From contig JABMLP010000009.1 in NCBI GenBank assembly GCA_013176395.1, positions 62,001 through 126,000 on the forward strand: a stretch of 64,000 nucleotides of DNA, in the 5' to 3' direction. Source of the stretch: Venturia oleaginea (Eukaryota > Ascomycota > Dothideomycetes > Venturiales > Venturiaceae). Position 1 is the first letter of the stretch; each line of letters starts with the position of its first letter. Below the pieces are notes generated by a model, which worked only from the letters and a program-made list of their open reading frames with translations, had not been told where the DNA came from and did not search any database. Below are positions 1 through 11,092 of this stretch, in pieces. Both the position numbers and the translations under genes were made by a program.

Positions 1-356
1 TTGTCAGAAGGACGGGAAGCGGAAACTTGTACTCGAATTGGGGGTCCTTTTGCTCTTGCTTGTGATAACATTTGTGTTGGCGCTCTCTTCGAAATTGCAC
101 ACGTCGTCTCTCCCACTACTTTGCCGACTAGAATAGAGCTATCAGATTCACTACTTCCACACTACATACAAGTCCGTCCTGCAGCACTCGTCTTCACCCA
201 CCACTGCTAGTCCCCCTCTAGACCCCTCTAGTCCCCCCTCGTACCTGCATAACAGGACTCCCACAGAAATCTCCATATCCCATATCCTACAACGGTACAA
301 CCTACTTCTGAACCTCGAGAGCGACGCACTACCCCCCGGATGACGAATTCCCCACC

Positions 357-1833
357 ATGAGCGCATTGCTGAATCCGAGACAGGCCGAAGAATTGTGCGC
401 CCAAGAAAGAGTCCCACCGCCTTTTTGTACTGACTGTTGGCTAGACACAAATCCATAATATCGTACCTCGCCGCCGCCGGCTTTGCGAGTAGTGCTGCTG
501 CCGTGCAACACGAGATAGGCATAAGTGACAGCTTCGACGAAGCGACGCGCAAGAAATATGAAGGACTGCTGGAAAAGAAATGGACAGGAATTGTGCGCCT
601 GCAAAAGAAGGTAGGAATGGCAATCATACCCTCACAAGTCGACTGTAGTAACGATGAGGACAGGTGATGGATTTGGAGGCAAGAAACGCCAGTTTGCAAC
701 AAGAGCTCGATTCTGCCACGCCAACATCCCTCATGCGGAAGAACCAGGACCCCACCTCATGGTTACCGCGGTCGCCTGCTCGCCATGTTCTCGCCGGTCA
801 CCGCATGTCAGTCACATGCGTCGCTTTCCATCCAGTCTTCTCCTCACTTGCCTCCGGTTCTGACGACTCGACCATCAAGATTTGGGACTGGGAATTGGGA
901 GAGTTGGAGAGAACTGTGAAAGGACACACAAAGGCCGTCCTGGATGTGGACTACGGCGGACCAAGAGGAGGCACACTTCTGGCCTCGTGTAGTTCAGACT
1001 TAACGATAAAACTGTGGGACCCAAACGACGAGTACAAAAATATACGGACACTACCAGGGCATGATCACTCCGTGTCCGCGATCCGGTTTATACCCTCCGG
1101 AGCAGCAGGCAGTCCGGCTGCAGGAAATCTGCTCGTCTCAGCATCCCGCGACAAGACTCTAAGGATATGGGACGTTACAACGGGATACTGCGTTAAAACT
1201 ATTAAAGGACATGCCGATTGGGTGCGAGACGTGACTCCATCATTTGATGGCAGATGGCTTCTATCGGCAGGCGGTGACCAATCGGCTCGATTATGGGATG
1301 CGAGCACGGGCGAACAAAAAGGCCTATTTGTTGGGCATGAGCATGTAATCGAGTGCGTGGCGATAGCACCTCCAACGACATATCCTCATCTCGCTGCCCT
1401 TGCGGGCGTTGGAAAACCACCACAGGCAAGCAGCTCAGCAGAGTACGTTGCAACAGGAAGCAGAGACAAGACCATCAAACTTTGGGACACCCGCGGAACA
1501 CTGATAAAAACACTGAAAGGCCACGATAATTGGGTTCGTGGTCTGGTATTTCACCCCGGCGGAAAGTACTTGCTCTCGTGCGCTGATGACAAGACGATAC
1601 GATGTTGGGATTTGACACAAGAAGGCAAATGTGTCAAGACTGTGGAGGACGCACATACACATTTCGTGAACAGCATGAGATGGGTGCCCGCTTTGTTTAA
1701 GGAGCCACAGTCCAACGGAACGAACGGCACCTCGAATGGCACTCCAAGGAGAGACATGCTACCCCTGACCCAAATCAGATGTGTCATTGCTACCGCATGT
1801 GTGGATATGAACGTCAGAGTCTTTGCTTCTTGA
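357..1833 (+). CDS. pac1: Nuclear distribution protein PAC1/NudF (LIS1 homologue)
   Basis: LIS1 family regulator of cytoplasmic dynein, acting at microtubule plus ends in nuclear migration. Three exons fit the reading frame: 357-394, 445-610 and 664-1833, giving 457 residues, the usual length of the family. A LisH dimerisation motif lies at about residues 9-40 ([18 protein letters not shown]), followed by a short coiled coil (about 60-85) and seven WD40 repeats with GH...WD signatures such as [32 protein letters not shown] and [10 protein letters not shown]. The start ATG precedes the LisH sequence directly. The first donor is GTGCGC, a slightly weak site, but it restores the LisH frame exactly. 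The upstream 350 bp read as promoter and 5' UTR. The gene looks intact and under normal constraint. Confidence 0.95.
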
Positions 1834-2419
1834 GTACTCTCGATGACTCAGCTTGCAAGAACAAGAAGATTTCGAGGTCGGATCTTATCGAAAGTGGAGA
1901 GAGTTTGGTTCGCTCCGCAAATAAAGGGTGATGAAGGCTTGTTTTTAGCGTCGCATGTATCACGGCGTCGGGCGGTTGGTCGTCCTTTTCACTTTCGATT
2001 CTTTGGACGATACCATGAGCTGATGATGGGCGTTCTAGGGATGTGTACATAAGAAGCTCAGCTCCTGGACTGGACGGTGTCCTGGATAGCGAAGAGGGCT
2101 AGGAGATGATATATAGGTGACAGACAATCCAAGAAGATGCTGATCTCAGGTGTTTGTTTCATATTGCCAAGGTCACTCAAGCCTAGGCTTGCTGTATAGA
2201 GAATTGGATGAGTAATGCATACCCGACTAAAATCTGATGGCGCTTATTTCTTGGAAATGTAAGGAACAGATTCCGCTAGGAGTTTTTCCACTCCTGAATA
2301 GGTTTGCAGGCCTCAGTCCCGTCAAAAAGGCAATCTGTTCTTACGTCTTTATCAGGATTTCGTCTCTTGAATATATTTCGGACTGAAGTACTTGGCGAAC
2401 CCCTCTGTACGTGCCTTTT
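1834..2419. other. Intergenic: pac1 3' region
   Basis: No gene or repeat recognised. It probably holds the pac1 3' UTR; longer reading frames here do not resemble known proteins. Confidence 0.4.
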
Positions 2420-2966
2420 CCCAGACTGACCTTCAGGCAACCTTCGGACAACCTCGCTCAGACTCCAATCCCACAGCCAAGGACGTCATCTCACGACTAT
2501 TAACACCAGCCAAAAACACATACTCTAAGGAAAACCCTGAACGAACAAAGCGGGGGGATACTATATCGTCAGCCAAATTATTGGTCGAACGAAAATTTTC
2601 CTCCTTCGAAATTGGCCACCGAGTCCAACACCGCCTTTTGAAAATGATGCTCAGGTCCCGACAGACTACGCAACTGGAGATGCTCGTATGACGGTAGAAC
2701 AAGGCCCCAACCTATTATCGCAGAGGGACGGAGTGTCGACGATGATGCTCGAAATCGGCAAGCCTCGACCAGACACTATCATAAGAAAGAAAGATGCTCA
2801 ATCGATAACACCTGCAGACTCGTCTCGAAAAATCTCAAAATCTTGCCACGAACCCTCTGTTCGTGAGGATCGCAGTGGCGGAGATGATGTTCAAAGCAAA
2901 CCTAAAGGAAAACGATTGTGGAGGAGAGGGAGAAAAGCTGTGGATTTGAGTGAGAAGTATTATTGA
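2420..2966 (+). pseudogene. Unrecognised reading frame, probably decayed gene
   Basis: Protein-like sequence without a known domain. A frame running into position 2966 reads PPSPTPPFENDAQVPTDYAT around 2620-2680, continues through a Ser/Lys-rich stretch and ends KGKRLWRRGRKAVDLSEKYY. Upstream of about 2620 the plausible reading passes into other frames (for example QPNYWSNENFPPSKLA around 2570), so at least one frameshift or a missed intron would be needed to join the parts. No function is proposed. It could also be a chance frame. Confidence 0.25.
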
Positions 2967-3839
2967 TTAGGACAGAAAATACGAGGTCTCGTTCTATATT
3001 CTTTTTTAAAAGTTGCTGTGCCTACGGAGCGGGATATACAATTTAAAGACTCGAGATACGACTGAGGGAATAAAGGCTACGGCGGGCGAAGTAGATCGGG
3101 TTCTAAGGTAAGCTCTAGTTATTAGGATACTATCCCGGCTACCTCAAATGTTAGAGTAGTACTCGCTTCAGAGCATTTAAAACTACAAGTACTTACTCTT
3201 AGTACTTTCGATTCGAAGGATGGAGAATGGGAACACTGTGATTCTTGCCTTAGTCCCGAGAATATCCCCAACATTCCGAGAAAGCAGCTGTGCTGTTAGG
3301 AGACGAGGAAATTACGGCTGACTAGAAGGCTTTCGTAATATGAAAAAGACTGTCGAACTATTAAGATGTAACTCGTTCTAAGAGCTCTAGGAAATCTGAT
3401 TCGACATAACTTTTAGACGGAGAAATCCACGGACTTGAATATACGTATAATTCGTCGGGAAGGAGTCGTAAGCCCTTACTAATTTTACTAATTTTAGCGG
3501 GAAATAATAATCGAATTGTATATAACTAGGGATTCGGACATGTAGATAATGTCGAAATAGGCGAGCTATTCCGGCTCCCGGATCTGCCTTTGGAACTACG
3601 AGCGAGGGTCTTAAAAATTGCCCCGCTTGAGCCGGATCCCATGTCTCCCGTTGAAGAGAGAAGCGAGGATAAATTGGCTGAATATAGGGTCTTGATGTAG
3701 TAGAATAGCCACCTCGTCTTACTATTTTTGGGCCTATGCCTTGGCAATTGAGATTGAACCTAATGAATATTCCCCTATCATGGTTTCCGGCGAACAACTA
3801 AGCTCGAACTCAAAATCAAACTCAGGTACCGCCGCTAGT
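2967..3839. other. AT-biased intergenic stretch, no gene seen
   Basis: Rich in TAG/CTA triplets and short on long frames; it looks like mutated repeat DNA. A reverse-strand frame at 3387-3797 (136 codons) resembles nothing I know. RIP decay is possible but cannot be shown without an undamaged copy. Confidence 0.3.
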
Positions 3840-4310
3840 ATGGTAATAAGCTCCTCCTAGTTCCTCCGTCCTCCTAGCTACTCCGCTCCCCTTGGCTCCT
3901 CCGCTCCCCCTAGCTCCTCCGCCGTCGCCGCTACTACTACCAACCTTCTGACTGATCTAGGACTTCACAATCAACAATCCGAACAAGGAGCGCATCAAAA
4001 TAACGCGTAAACCAAAGAGCGGGGCCGCGCCAGCCGCTCCACCTAGCTCTTCCGCTTCTCCAAGCTCCTCCGATGCAGCCAAGCCTCGGCCCTCACTATG
4101 ACCCGGCGCTTCAATATGAACCGGCGCTTCAATATGAACCGGCGCTTCAATATGAACCGGCGCTTCCACCACCACCATCACCACCTCCTCATCCTCCTCA
4201 TCCTCCCCTATCCAACAACAATCCCCACGCTCTCCAAAATGTGGGTCCGGGCCCTCCTAAGCGCCTCCTCCTCAGCGAGGAGGGGCGAGGGGCGGCGGAT
4301 TGGTGCTGGT
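3840..4310 (+). pseudogene. Decayed relative of the C2H2 gene tail at 11.6 kb
   Basis: Proline-rich, CTCCT-rich DNA which at 4073-4250 encodes a run very close to the C-terminal tail of the C2H2 gene at 11640-12314. Both contain CTCCAAGCTCCTCC, then an ATATGACCCG-like block and a TATGAACCGGC-like block. The peptides LQAPPM...HYDPALQYEPAL here and LQAPPVHQYDPFPQFEPAF there correspond. No zinc fingers precede it within 500 bp, so only the tail and part of the repeat region remain. The orientation is opposite to the 11.6-kb gene. It is unlikely to be functional. Confidence 0.5.
4103..4166 (+). repeat. 18-bp minisatellite, 3.5 units
   Basis: Three perfect copies of CCGGCGCTTCAATATGAA at 4103, 4121 and 4139 plus a partial fourth. 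In the frame of the C2H2-like tail each unit encodes PALQYE, so the repeat probably arose within the coding tail. Confidence 0.9.
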
Positions 4311-4847
4311 AGTGGTGATGGTGATGAGTCTCCTGGGGAGAGGGGATGGAGGTAGTAGAGGAGGTAGTAGAGGAGGGCGGCAAGGGAGTCGATCTCTTCG
4401 GGTCTATGGCCGCGGGGGAAGCATCCCACGTCTAGGAGGGGATAGGAGGAGGGGTTTGGTGGTGGTGATGCTGGGGTGATGCTGGGGTCAGGTATCCCCT
4501 GGAGCGGAGAGAGGAGAGACGAGGGAGCGGAGAGAGAAGGAATGGCAGTTGTACTTTGGGGCCATTTTGATGGTGGTAGATGGTTTTTTGTAGATGTGAA
4601 TGTGGATGTGGATCTAAGGACCTGATGGCTGCGCGGAGGTTGAATTTGGTGTATGGTGGGTTGAAAGGGGAGGAGACTAGCACGTGGAGGGTCCAAGCTG
4701 GGTTGAGGAGATGGTAGTGGGATCGCTAGTGATGAAATGAGGGCTGTGCAGGAAAGTATTCATTGAAGACTTAAAGAAACAGCTTGTGGAGGGAAGAAAA
4801 GATTGAATGGCTCATTCTCCTAAACTGAGAAATAAGACGTAACTATA
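4311..4847. other. G/T-rich low-complexity spacer
   Basis: Strong strand bias with runs such as GGTGGTGATG and GGAGAGAGG. The reverse strand has an open frame (4208-4696) rich in Pro/Ser/Thr. The composition explains the open frame and I see no domain in it. Confidence 0.35.
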
Positions 4848-4927
4848 ACGTGTTCCACCACTGAGCTGGTCAACCCACCGAGCTGGTCAATTTCTGCCAA
4901 GACGACCAACTCCCTCATTAACACGAT

Positions 4928-6613
4928 ATGTCTCAACAACAAAATGCGCAATTATCTAATAGAGAAGGCAGAATTCAGCTTGCCCTTTCTGCCTACAACA
5001 CCCACCAATTCCGAAGCCTCCGGCGCGCTGCTGAAGCGTTTGATGTACCTCCTTCAACATTGACTAGCCGATACAACGGAATCACGTATCGCCTAGATAC
5101 TCGCAACGCCCAATACAAGCTCACTACGACTGAAGAGCAGACAATTATCCAATATATCCTCGACCTCGATTCGCGAGGATTCGCGCCCCGGCTGTGTGAG
5201 GTGGCAGATATGGCGGATAAACTACTAGATGTACGCGGTGGAGAGCTAGTAGGGAAAAACTGGGCTGAGAGGTTTATAACGGGCTCAGATGAGCTCAAGA
5301 TGGTCTTCAATCGAGCTAAGAATAGGCAGAGGATACTACAGGAAGATCCAGAGATTATTGGCGCGTGGTTCAAGCTCGTTACAGACACCAAGGCAAAGTA
5401 CGGTATCCACGACGAAGATACGCACAACTTTGACGAGATTGGCTTCCAGATGGGCGTTATTGGGTCAATGAAGGTCGTCACAGCTTCTGAAAGACGTACA
5501 CGGCCTAATTTGATCTAGCCAGGCGATCGCGAGTGGGTTACAGTTATCCAGAGCATCTGCGCCGCTGGGTATGCGACCCCGCCATTCATTATTTACAAAG
5601 GACGAGTTCACTTCTCAGCGTGGTATGAGGAGGCAAATATACCACGGAATTGGAAGCTCTCGGTCTCTGAGAACGGCTGGACAAACAACGCGCTTGGTCT
5701 TGAGTGGTTGAAGCACTTTGACGCGCATACAAAGGCGCGTCAAGTGGGGGGGTATAGGCTGCTCATCTTGGACAGCCATGAGAGCCATCTCAACCAGGAT
5801 TTCAAGGACTACTGCCTCGAACATAAGATCCTAACGCTCTGTATGCCACCTCATTCATCGCATATCCTCCAGCCGCTTGATGTGGTCTGCTTCTCGCCGT
5901 TGAAGTGCAAGTACTCTCAACGAGTTCGAGACTTGGCACGCCGACACGTCTACCATATCAACAAAGAAGGCTTCCTCCCAGCCTTCAAAGACGCGTTTTT
6001 CGACGTGTTTGCAGAAGAGAACTGTCGAAAGGCTTTTGAGATGGTAGGGCTAGTCCCTATCAACGCGGAGGTAGTATTGGATCGCCTTGAAGTACGGCTA
6101 CGTACCCCACCAGCACCCCCACCGCAGGAGACGCCGTGGCAGTCGAAGACTGCAAGCAATACTCTTGAATTTAGATCCCAATCCAAGCTCGTAAGCGAGT
6201 CCTTTACTCGGTCACCAGTTACTGCGCAGGCAGGCTTTTCCCAGCTTGTCAAGGGCGCTGAATTGATGCTACACCAAAACGCTCTACTTGTTGCGCGCAA
6301 CCGCGAGCTTGAAGAGCAATTGACAGTAATGACAAAGCGAAAATGGCGCAAAAGGAAGTGGATCCAGCAAGGTGGTACTATAGAGTATGGGACTGTAGCA
6401 GCGCAGATAGCTGCCGAGGCGTCTGTCGCACCTCAGGGATCAAAGAAAGCTCGTGGTAGTGGTGGTCAAGAAATAGCCCGACCAACTCAACGGCGCTGTA
6501 GGAACTGCGGCGCAACTGGGCGTAATGCGCGAACTTGTAAAAAAGATATCGAGATATCATCTGAATCAGATAGCAGCACGACGGACTTAGAATCTATTGT
6601 TAATAACGATTAA
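4928..6613 (+). pseudogene. pogo/Fot1-type transposase, broken by an in-frame TAG
   Basis: A 561-codon frame from ATG 4928 with one stop (TAG, 5516-5518) where copy 2 has CAG. Order: N-terminal HTH (Psq/CENP-B type, about residues 10-70), second HTH (about 75-160), DDE_1 catalytic core with FDEIGFQMG, LILDSHESH and ILQPLDVVCF carrying the three acidic residues, and a C-terminal CCHC knuckle (CRNCGATGRNARTC). The change at codon 197 is C to T in a CpA context, which is the RIP preference, but copies 1 and 2 do not differ mainly by such changes. A TAA a few codons before the copy-2 stop shortens the tail slightly. The original transposase would bind the terminal repeats and cut and paste at TA. 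Confidence 0.9.
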
Positions 6614-6689
6614 ATTGAAGAGTCGTAACATGAGTTGGTCGTGCCAAGCCTTTTTGACCAGCTCGGTGGGTTGATTGATTGATTGATTT

Positions 6690-7001
6690 TATCCTACTCG
6701 GTTGCAGCCGCTTAATCAGGCAGCTATGTCCGGTTAGGAGGACTTCATCAGACAGCCGACACGTGATAGATTATATAATCCACCGCGCCCCACTTCGCCC
6801 CGTTCACTGAAACAAGACCAGCTGTCCCCTCCGTCCTCCCTCTTTTCCCTTAACCAGTATCTCCAAATGCCCGCTGGCTCTTGTAGATACTGGTTATTCT
6901 GCTAGTATATCTGTGCTATGTAGACTCAAGAGGCAATGCCTCGTGTTTCGCTATCCTTCTACCTACAGTCTCCCTCTAATGCTCAGCTTTGTCTATCTGT
7001 T
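6690..7001. other. Non-coding DNA between pogo copy 1 and the 1-kb repeat
   Basis: Follows a TTGA microsatellite (6672-6688). No gene recognised; it is not shared with the second locus of the 1-kb repeat. Confidence 0.35.
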
Positions 7002-8003
7002 TCGCCTTATCCCTCAAGGCCAATGGGTTCCCTAAGTATGTTTCTGCTTGTGAAAGTTGCCTTGCACCAGATTCCTATGCGGCGGTGTATTTGGTTGTGT
7101 GATGCTGGAGACAATAGTAACCATCGTAGTCGTGATTTCGCTGCTTGGGTGTGATACTCCGGGTATGCCCGTGGACGAGGCTGTCTGGTAGCTGCCGTAT
7201 TGTATGGCGCCGATCGTGCTATAGACCTGCCGTCTTGTAGTCGGAGCCTACCTGCTGCTAGTCGCTCTCCCTACTTGCTATATCGCGCTCCTACTCTTGC
7301 CAATGCCATAACTGGGACGCAACAGTCTGGGGAGAGGCTCAAGGCTACGTCTGCTGGCTTGTAGGGAGGGGATTTGCCGCCAATAAGCTCCTTCTATACG
7401 TCCTTGCTGCTTACTGTGTTGCGCACCTACTCTTGCCAATGCCATAACTGGGACGCAACAGTTTGGGGAGAGGCTCAAGGCTCTGGACATCAGCTTGCAG
7501 CAGGACGGTTTGCGGAGACGATAGTAGATGAGGTTCTCTAGCAGCTGCCGTATCGTGTCGCACCGATTGTGTTGTAGACCTGTCGTCTTATAGTCGGAGC
7601 CTATCTGCTGCTAGTCGCTCTCCCTGCTTGCTATATCGCGCACCTACTCTTGCCAATGCCATAACTGGGACGCAACAGTCTGGGGAGAGGCTCAAGGCTA
7701 CGTCTGCTAGCTTACAGGGAGGGGATTTGCCGCCAATAGGCTCCTTCTATGCGTCCTTACTACTTACTGTGTCGCGCACCTACTCTTGCCAATGCCATAA
7801 CTGGGACGCAACAGTTTGGGGAGAGGCTCAAGGCTCTGGGCAACAGCTTGTAGCAGAACGGTTTGCCAAGACGTTGGGAGAGGTTGTCTAGTCGTTGCAG
7901 TGGTGTGTGGTGCCGATTGTTGCGCACCGGGCGTCTGGTGCTTGAGTTGTGTTGAAGGTATTGCCGTTCTAGCAGTGACTCGTCGACTCGGAGCGTTGCA
8001 GTG
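7002..8003. repeat. 1-kb dispersed repeat, copy 1, with internal duplications
   Basis: Colinear with 53560-54561 over 1002 bp, with only about ten differences that I could count, mostly transitions. It contains two tandem units of about 350 bp. Each unit holds two copies of a roughly 60-bp block containing CTCTTGCCAATGCCATAACT and GGGACGCAACAGT (near 7293, 7431, 7647 and 7786). Open frames through it are repetitive and resemble no family. I found no terminal inverted repeats and no clear target duplication at this copy. Confidence 0.9.
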
Positions 8004-8277
8004 TCATCTGGGGTGATGGACTAACCGGGAGATAGTGACTAGATGGTTGCTGTTGTCTTTGGTGGACGCATCGTTCGTGTAGCTTGCTCATGTATTCGTC
8101 TGCTTGCTCTGCCGTGGCCGCGACGGCGACTCTAGAGGTATCTCATCGACGCTGAGGGACGCGCGATGGCCTCTAGAGGCCGGAGCGGCCACTGGCAGAG
8201 GTGTTTTGATGATCTTTAGATGATACTTCTGTAAATTCCAAAAATTGAGTTCTCGCTGTGTGTGCTGTTTTCAATGC
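8004..8277. other. Non-coding DNA right of the 1-kb repeat
   Basis: Contains a short palindrome-like GGCCTCTAGAGGCC (8168-8181) but no gene. It lies between the repeat and the pogo-type terminus. Confidence 0.3.
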
Positions 8278-8404
8278 ACCAGCTCGGTGGGTTAACCAGC
8301 TCGATGAGTTGACCAGCTCGGTGGTGGAACACGTTATACATAAGATGTAGAAGATTCGAGAAGTGTCAAGAAGTGAGTGTGTACAGCCACTTGTAGATCA
8401 TATA

Positions 8405-10253
8405 ACGTATTCCACCATCGAGCGGGTCAACCCATCGAGCGGGTCAAAAAGGCTTGGCACGACCAACTTATGTTACGACTCTTCAATTTCATCGCTATCA
8501 ACAATAGATTCTAAGTCCGTCGTGCTGCTATCTGATTCACAAGATATCTTGATATCTTTTTTACAAGTTCGCGCATTATGCCCAGCTGCGCCGCAGTTCC
8601 TACAGCGCCGTTGAGTTGGTCGGGCTGTTTCTTGACCACCACTACCACGAGCCTTCTTTGATCCCTGAGGCGCTATAGACGCCTCTGCAGCTACCTGCGC
8701 TGCTGCAGTCCCATACTCAATAGTACCACCTTGCTGGATCCACTTCCTCTTGCGCGATTTTCGGTTCGCTGTTACTGCTAATTGCTCTTCAAGCTCGCGG
8801 TTACGCGCAACAAGCAGAGCGTTTTGGTGTAGCATCAATTCAGCGCCCTTAACAAGCTGGGAAAAGCCTGCCTGCGCAGTAACTGGTGACCGAGTAAAAG
8901 ACTCGCTTACGAGCTTGGATTGGGATCCAAATTCATAAGTATCACTTGGAGTCTTGGACTGCCACGGCGTTTCTGGAAGATGGGTTTCTGGCGGGGTTCG
9001 TAGCCGTACTTCAAGGCGATCCAACACCACCTGCGCGTCGATAGGGACTAGCCCTACTGCCTCAAAAGCCTTTTGACAGTTCTCTTTCGTAAACACGTCG
9101 AAAAACGCGTCTTTGAAGGCAGGGAGAAAGCCTTCCTTGTTGATATAGTACACGTGTCGGCGTGCCAAGTCCCGGACGCGTTGGGAGTACTTGCGTTTCA
9201 ACGGCGAGAAGCAGACCACGTCAAGGGGCTGGAGTATATGCGACGAGTGCGATGGCATGCAGAGGGTTACAATCTTGTTTTCGAGGCAGTAGTCCTTGAA
9301 ATCCTGGCTGAGATGGCTCTCATGGCCGTCCAAAATAAGCAGCCTGTATACCCCCACCTGCCGCGCCTTTGTATACGCGTCAAAGTGCTTCAACCACTCA
9401 AAACCAAGCGCGTTATTTGTCCAGCCGTTCTCAGAGACCGAGAGCTTCCAATTCCGTGGTATATCTGCCTCCTCATACCACGCTGAGATGTGAACGCGTC
9501 CTTTGTAGATAATGAAGGGCGGGGTCGCATACCCAGCGGCGCAGATGCTCTGGATAACTGTAACCCACTCGCGATCGCCTGGCTGGATCAAATTAGGCCG
9601 TGTACGTCTTTCAGAAGCTGTGACGACCTTCATTGACCCAATAACGCCCATCTGGAAGCCAATCTCGTCAAAGTTGTGCGTATCTTCGTCGTGGATACCG
9701 TACTTTGCCTTGGTGTCTGTAACGAGCTTGAACCACGCGCCAATAATCTCTGGATCTTCCTGTAGTATCCTCTGCCTATTCTTAGCTCGATTGAAGACCA
9801 TCTTGAGCTCATCTGAGCCCGTTATAAACCTCTCAGCCCAGTTTTTCCCTACTAGCTCTCCACCGCGTACATCTAGTAGTTTATCCGCCATATCTGCCAC
9901 CTCACACAGCCGGGGCGCGAATCCTCGCGAATCGAGGTCGAGGATATATTGGATAATTGTCTGCTCTTCAGTCGTAGTGAGCTTGTGTCGGGCGTTGCGA
10001 GTATCTAGGCGATACGTGATTCCGTTATATCGCCTAGTTCATGTTGAAGGAGGTATATCAAACGCCTCAGCAGCGCGCCGGAGGCTTCGGAATTGGTGGG
10101 TGTTGTAGGCAGAAAGGGCAAGCTGGATTCTGCCTTCTCAGTTAGATGATTGCGCGTTTTGTTGTTGAGACATATTGTGTTGATAAGGGAGCAGCTGGTC
10201 TTGGCATAAACTAACCCGCTCCATGGGTTGACCCGCTCGATGGTGGAATACGT
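8405..10253 (-). mobile_element. Fot1/pogo-type DNA transposon, copy 2, complete ends
   Basis: 1849 bp bounded by ACGTATTCCACCATCGAGC (8405) and its inverse ending GGTGGAATACGT (10253), each flanked by TA (8403-8404 and 10254-10255). The inverted repeats contain two direct GAGCGGGTCAACCCATC-like subunits. The transposase gene fills the element on the reverse strand. Only 70 bp separate it from the right terminus of copy 1, so the two lie head to head. Confidence 0.9.
8473..10173 (-). pseudogene. pogo/Fot1-type transposase, two stops in the N-terminus
   Basis: Same gene as at 4928-6613, reading from ATG 10173. The catalytic region is open from about 9900 to 8473 (475 codons) with FDEIGFQMG, LILDGHESH, ILQPLDVVCF and the knuckle CRNCGAAGHNARTC. 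In the first 90 codons two stops replace sense codons of copy 1: TGA in place of the AGA in SNREG, and a TGA in place of TTG in PSTLT. Residues from MADMADK onward could still be made from an internal start, but without the first HTH. The lesions differ from those of copy 1, so the two copies decayed independently. Confidence 0.9.
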
Positions 10254-10964
10254 TATATCAAACATGTGAGCTTGGCGTGGTGATCAACATCCCATACATC
10301 AAGATGTTTCAACAGCTAGAATACTTAGTAAGTGCTTGAACGATAGTGCATCTTGTAACCAAGGGATCGAACATCGTATCTAGACCGAGCTGTATACGTT
10401 GTTAGCAGGCTATATCAAACCTACCAATCCATATATCAATGATGGGCTTGTAGTTTGTGGCGGATGTCTTCCATATGCACAAAGTTGAGGGAGAGTTTCT
10501 AGCTTATCATTAAGACCTTCAAAGTCACCAGAGTTCCCTTATCGCTCAGGGACAAGGACGTGTTCAAATGTCTCAATGAGAGACAAAGGCTAGATACTCC
10601 AATCGCGCTCTGCTGTTCAGTGTTAGTCCTTGCTCTTCGTGTTGCGCGGCCATTTGACTTAAATATCGACAGTGACCCGAATTGACATACCTTCAACGCT
10701 TAACGCTCTCGCACCCAGCAACAATCCCTTCGAGCAACTGGAATGCCTCTCTGGTGGCAGCCAGAGTGCCACTGAATAACGATGGACTATAGACCCCGAT
10801 CTCTCTCGTGCTAGCTACAGACAAAATCTCCAGAGACTAGTATAGGGCGCGAAGACCTGCACCTTGGGGGCATCGAGTACGACATTGCTAATGTATTCCA
10901 GAAAGTAGCCACCACCAGAGGGCTCAAGGAATTCCTCAAGGCTTTGAAATAGCATACATCCGCA
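10254..10964. other. Decayed DNA upstream of the gag relic
   Basis: No intact gene. It probably includes more of the degraded gypsy element (10860-10964 reads roughly like gag with a stop at about 10952), but the similarity is too weak to annotate further. Confidence 0.3.
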
Positions 10965-11092
10965 GCAGATTACTCCGCCCACTTCCAGCGCATCGCTGCA
11001 CACCTTAATTGGGGAAGTGAGGCCCTGCTCAGCCGATACTATGATGGCCTCAAGGAGGACATCAAGTATGAAATCAGTTGGAAAGAAGATCA
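10965..11092 (+). pseudogene. Ty3/gypsy gag relic
   Basis: Translation from about 10965 reads TSAADYSAHFQRIAAHLNW then GSEALLSRYYDGLKEDIKYE. This is the characteristic alpha-helical block of the Retrotrans_gag domain of fungal gypsy/chromovirus elements (pattern: S.Y...FQR......W....L...FY.GL...IK.E). A stop lies directly upstream and the copia LTR begins right after it, so only about 40 codons remain. No protease or polymerase from this element is seen in the window. Confidence 0.7.

Larger units (their letters stand above)
4848..8334 (+). mobile_element. Fot1/pogo-type DNA transposon, copy 1, interrupted near its 3' end
   Basis: The left end ACGTGTTCCACCACTGAGC at 4848 follows a TA dinucleotide. 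The matching inverted end GGTGGAACACGT closes at 8334, also followed by TA, as in Tc1/mariner-superfamily insertions. The termini contain short direct subrepeats (GAGCTGGTCAACCCACC type). One subrepeat lies just after the transposase (6656-6672), where the element would be expected to end. Instead a TTGA microsatellite and about 1.6 kb of other DNA, including a 1-kb repeat, come before the terminal subrepeats at 8278. The element therefore seems to have been invaded or rearranged at its right end. Alternatively, the 8278-8334 terminus comes from a separate deleted copy. Confidence 0.75.

Noticed and set aside
151..702. Reverse-strand frame of 183 codons at the left edge
   Set aside because: It lies antisense to pac1 exons 1-2 and its leader, has no domain, and pac1 explains the region.
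2967..3839. RIP-mutated transposon
   Set aside because: The AT bias fits, but no undamaged relative is in the window, so directional mutation cannot be shown.
4208..4696. Reverse-strand Pro/Ser-rich frame of 162 codons
   Set aside because: The purine-rich, low-complexity composition keeps the frame open; no conserved motif or splice structure.
7002..8003. CRISPR-like array or coding repeat in the 1-kb repeat
   Set aside because: Unit spacing is irregular (about 140 and 210 bp), spacers are themselves repeated, and the host is a eukaryote. The encoded frames are repeat artefacts.
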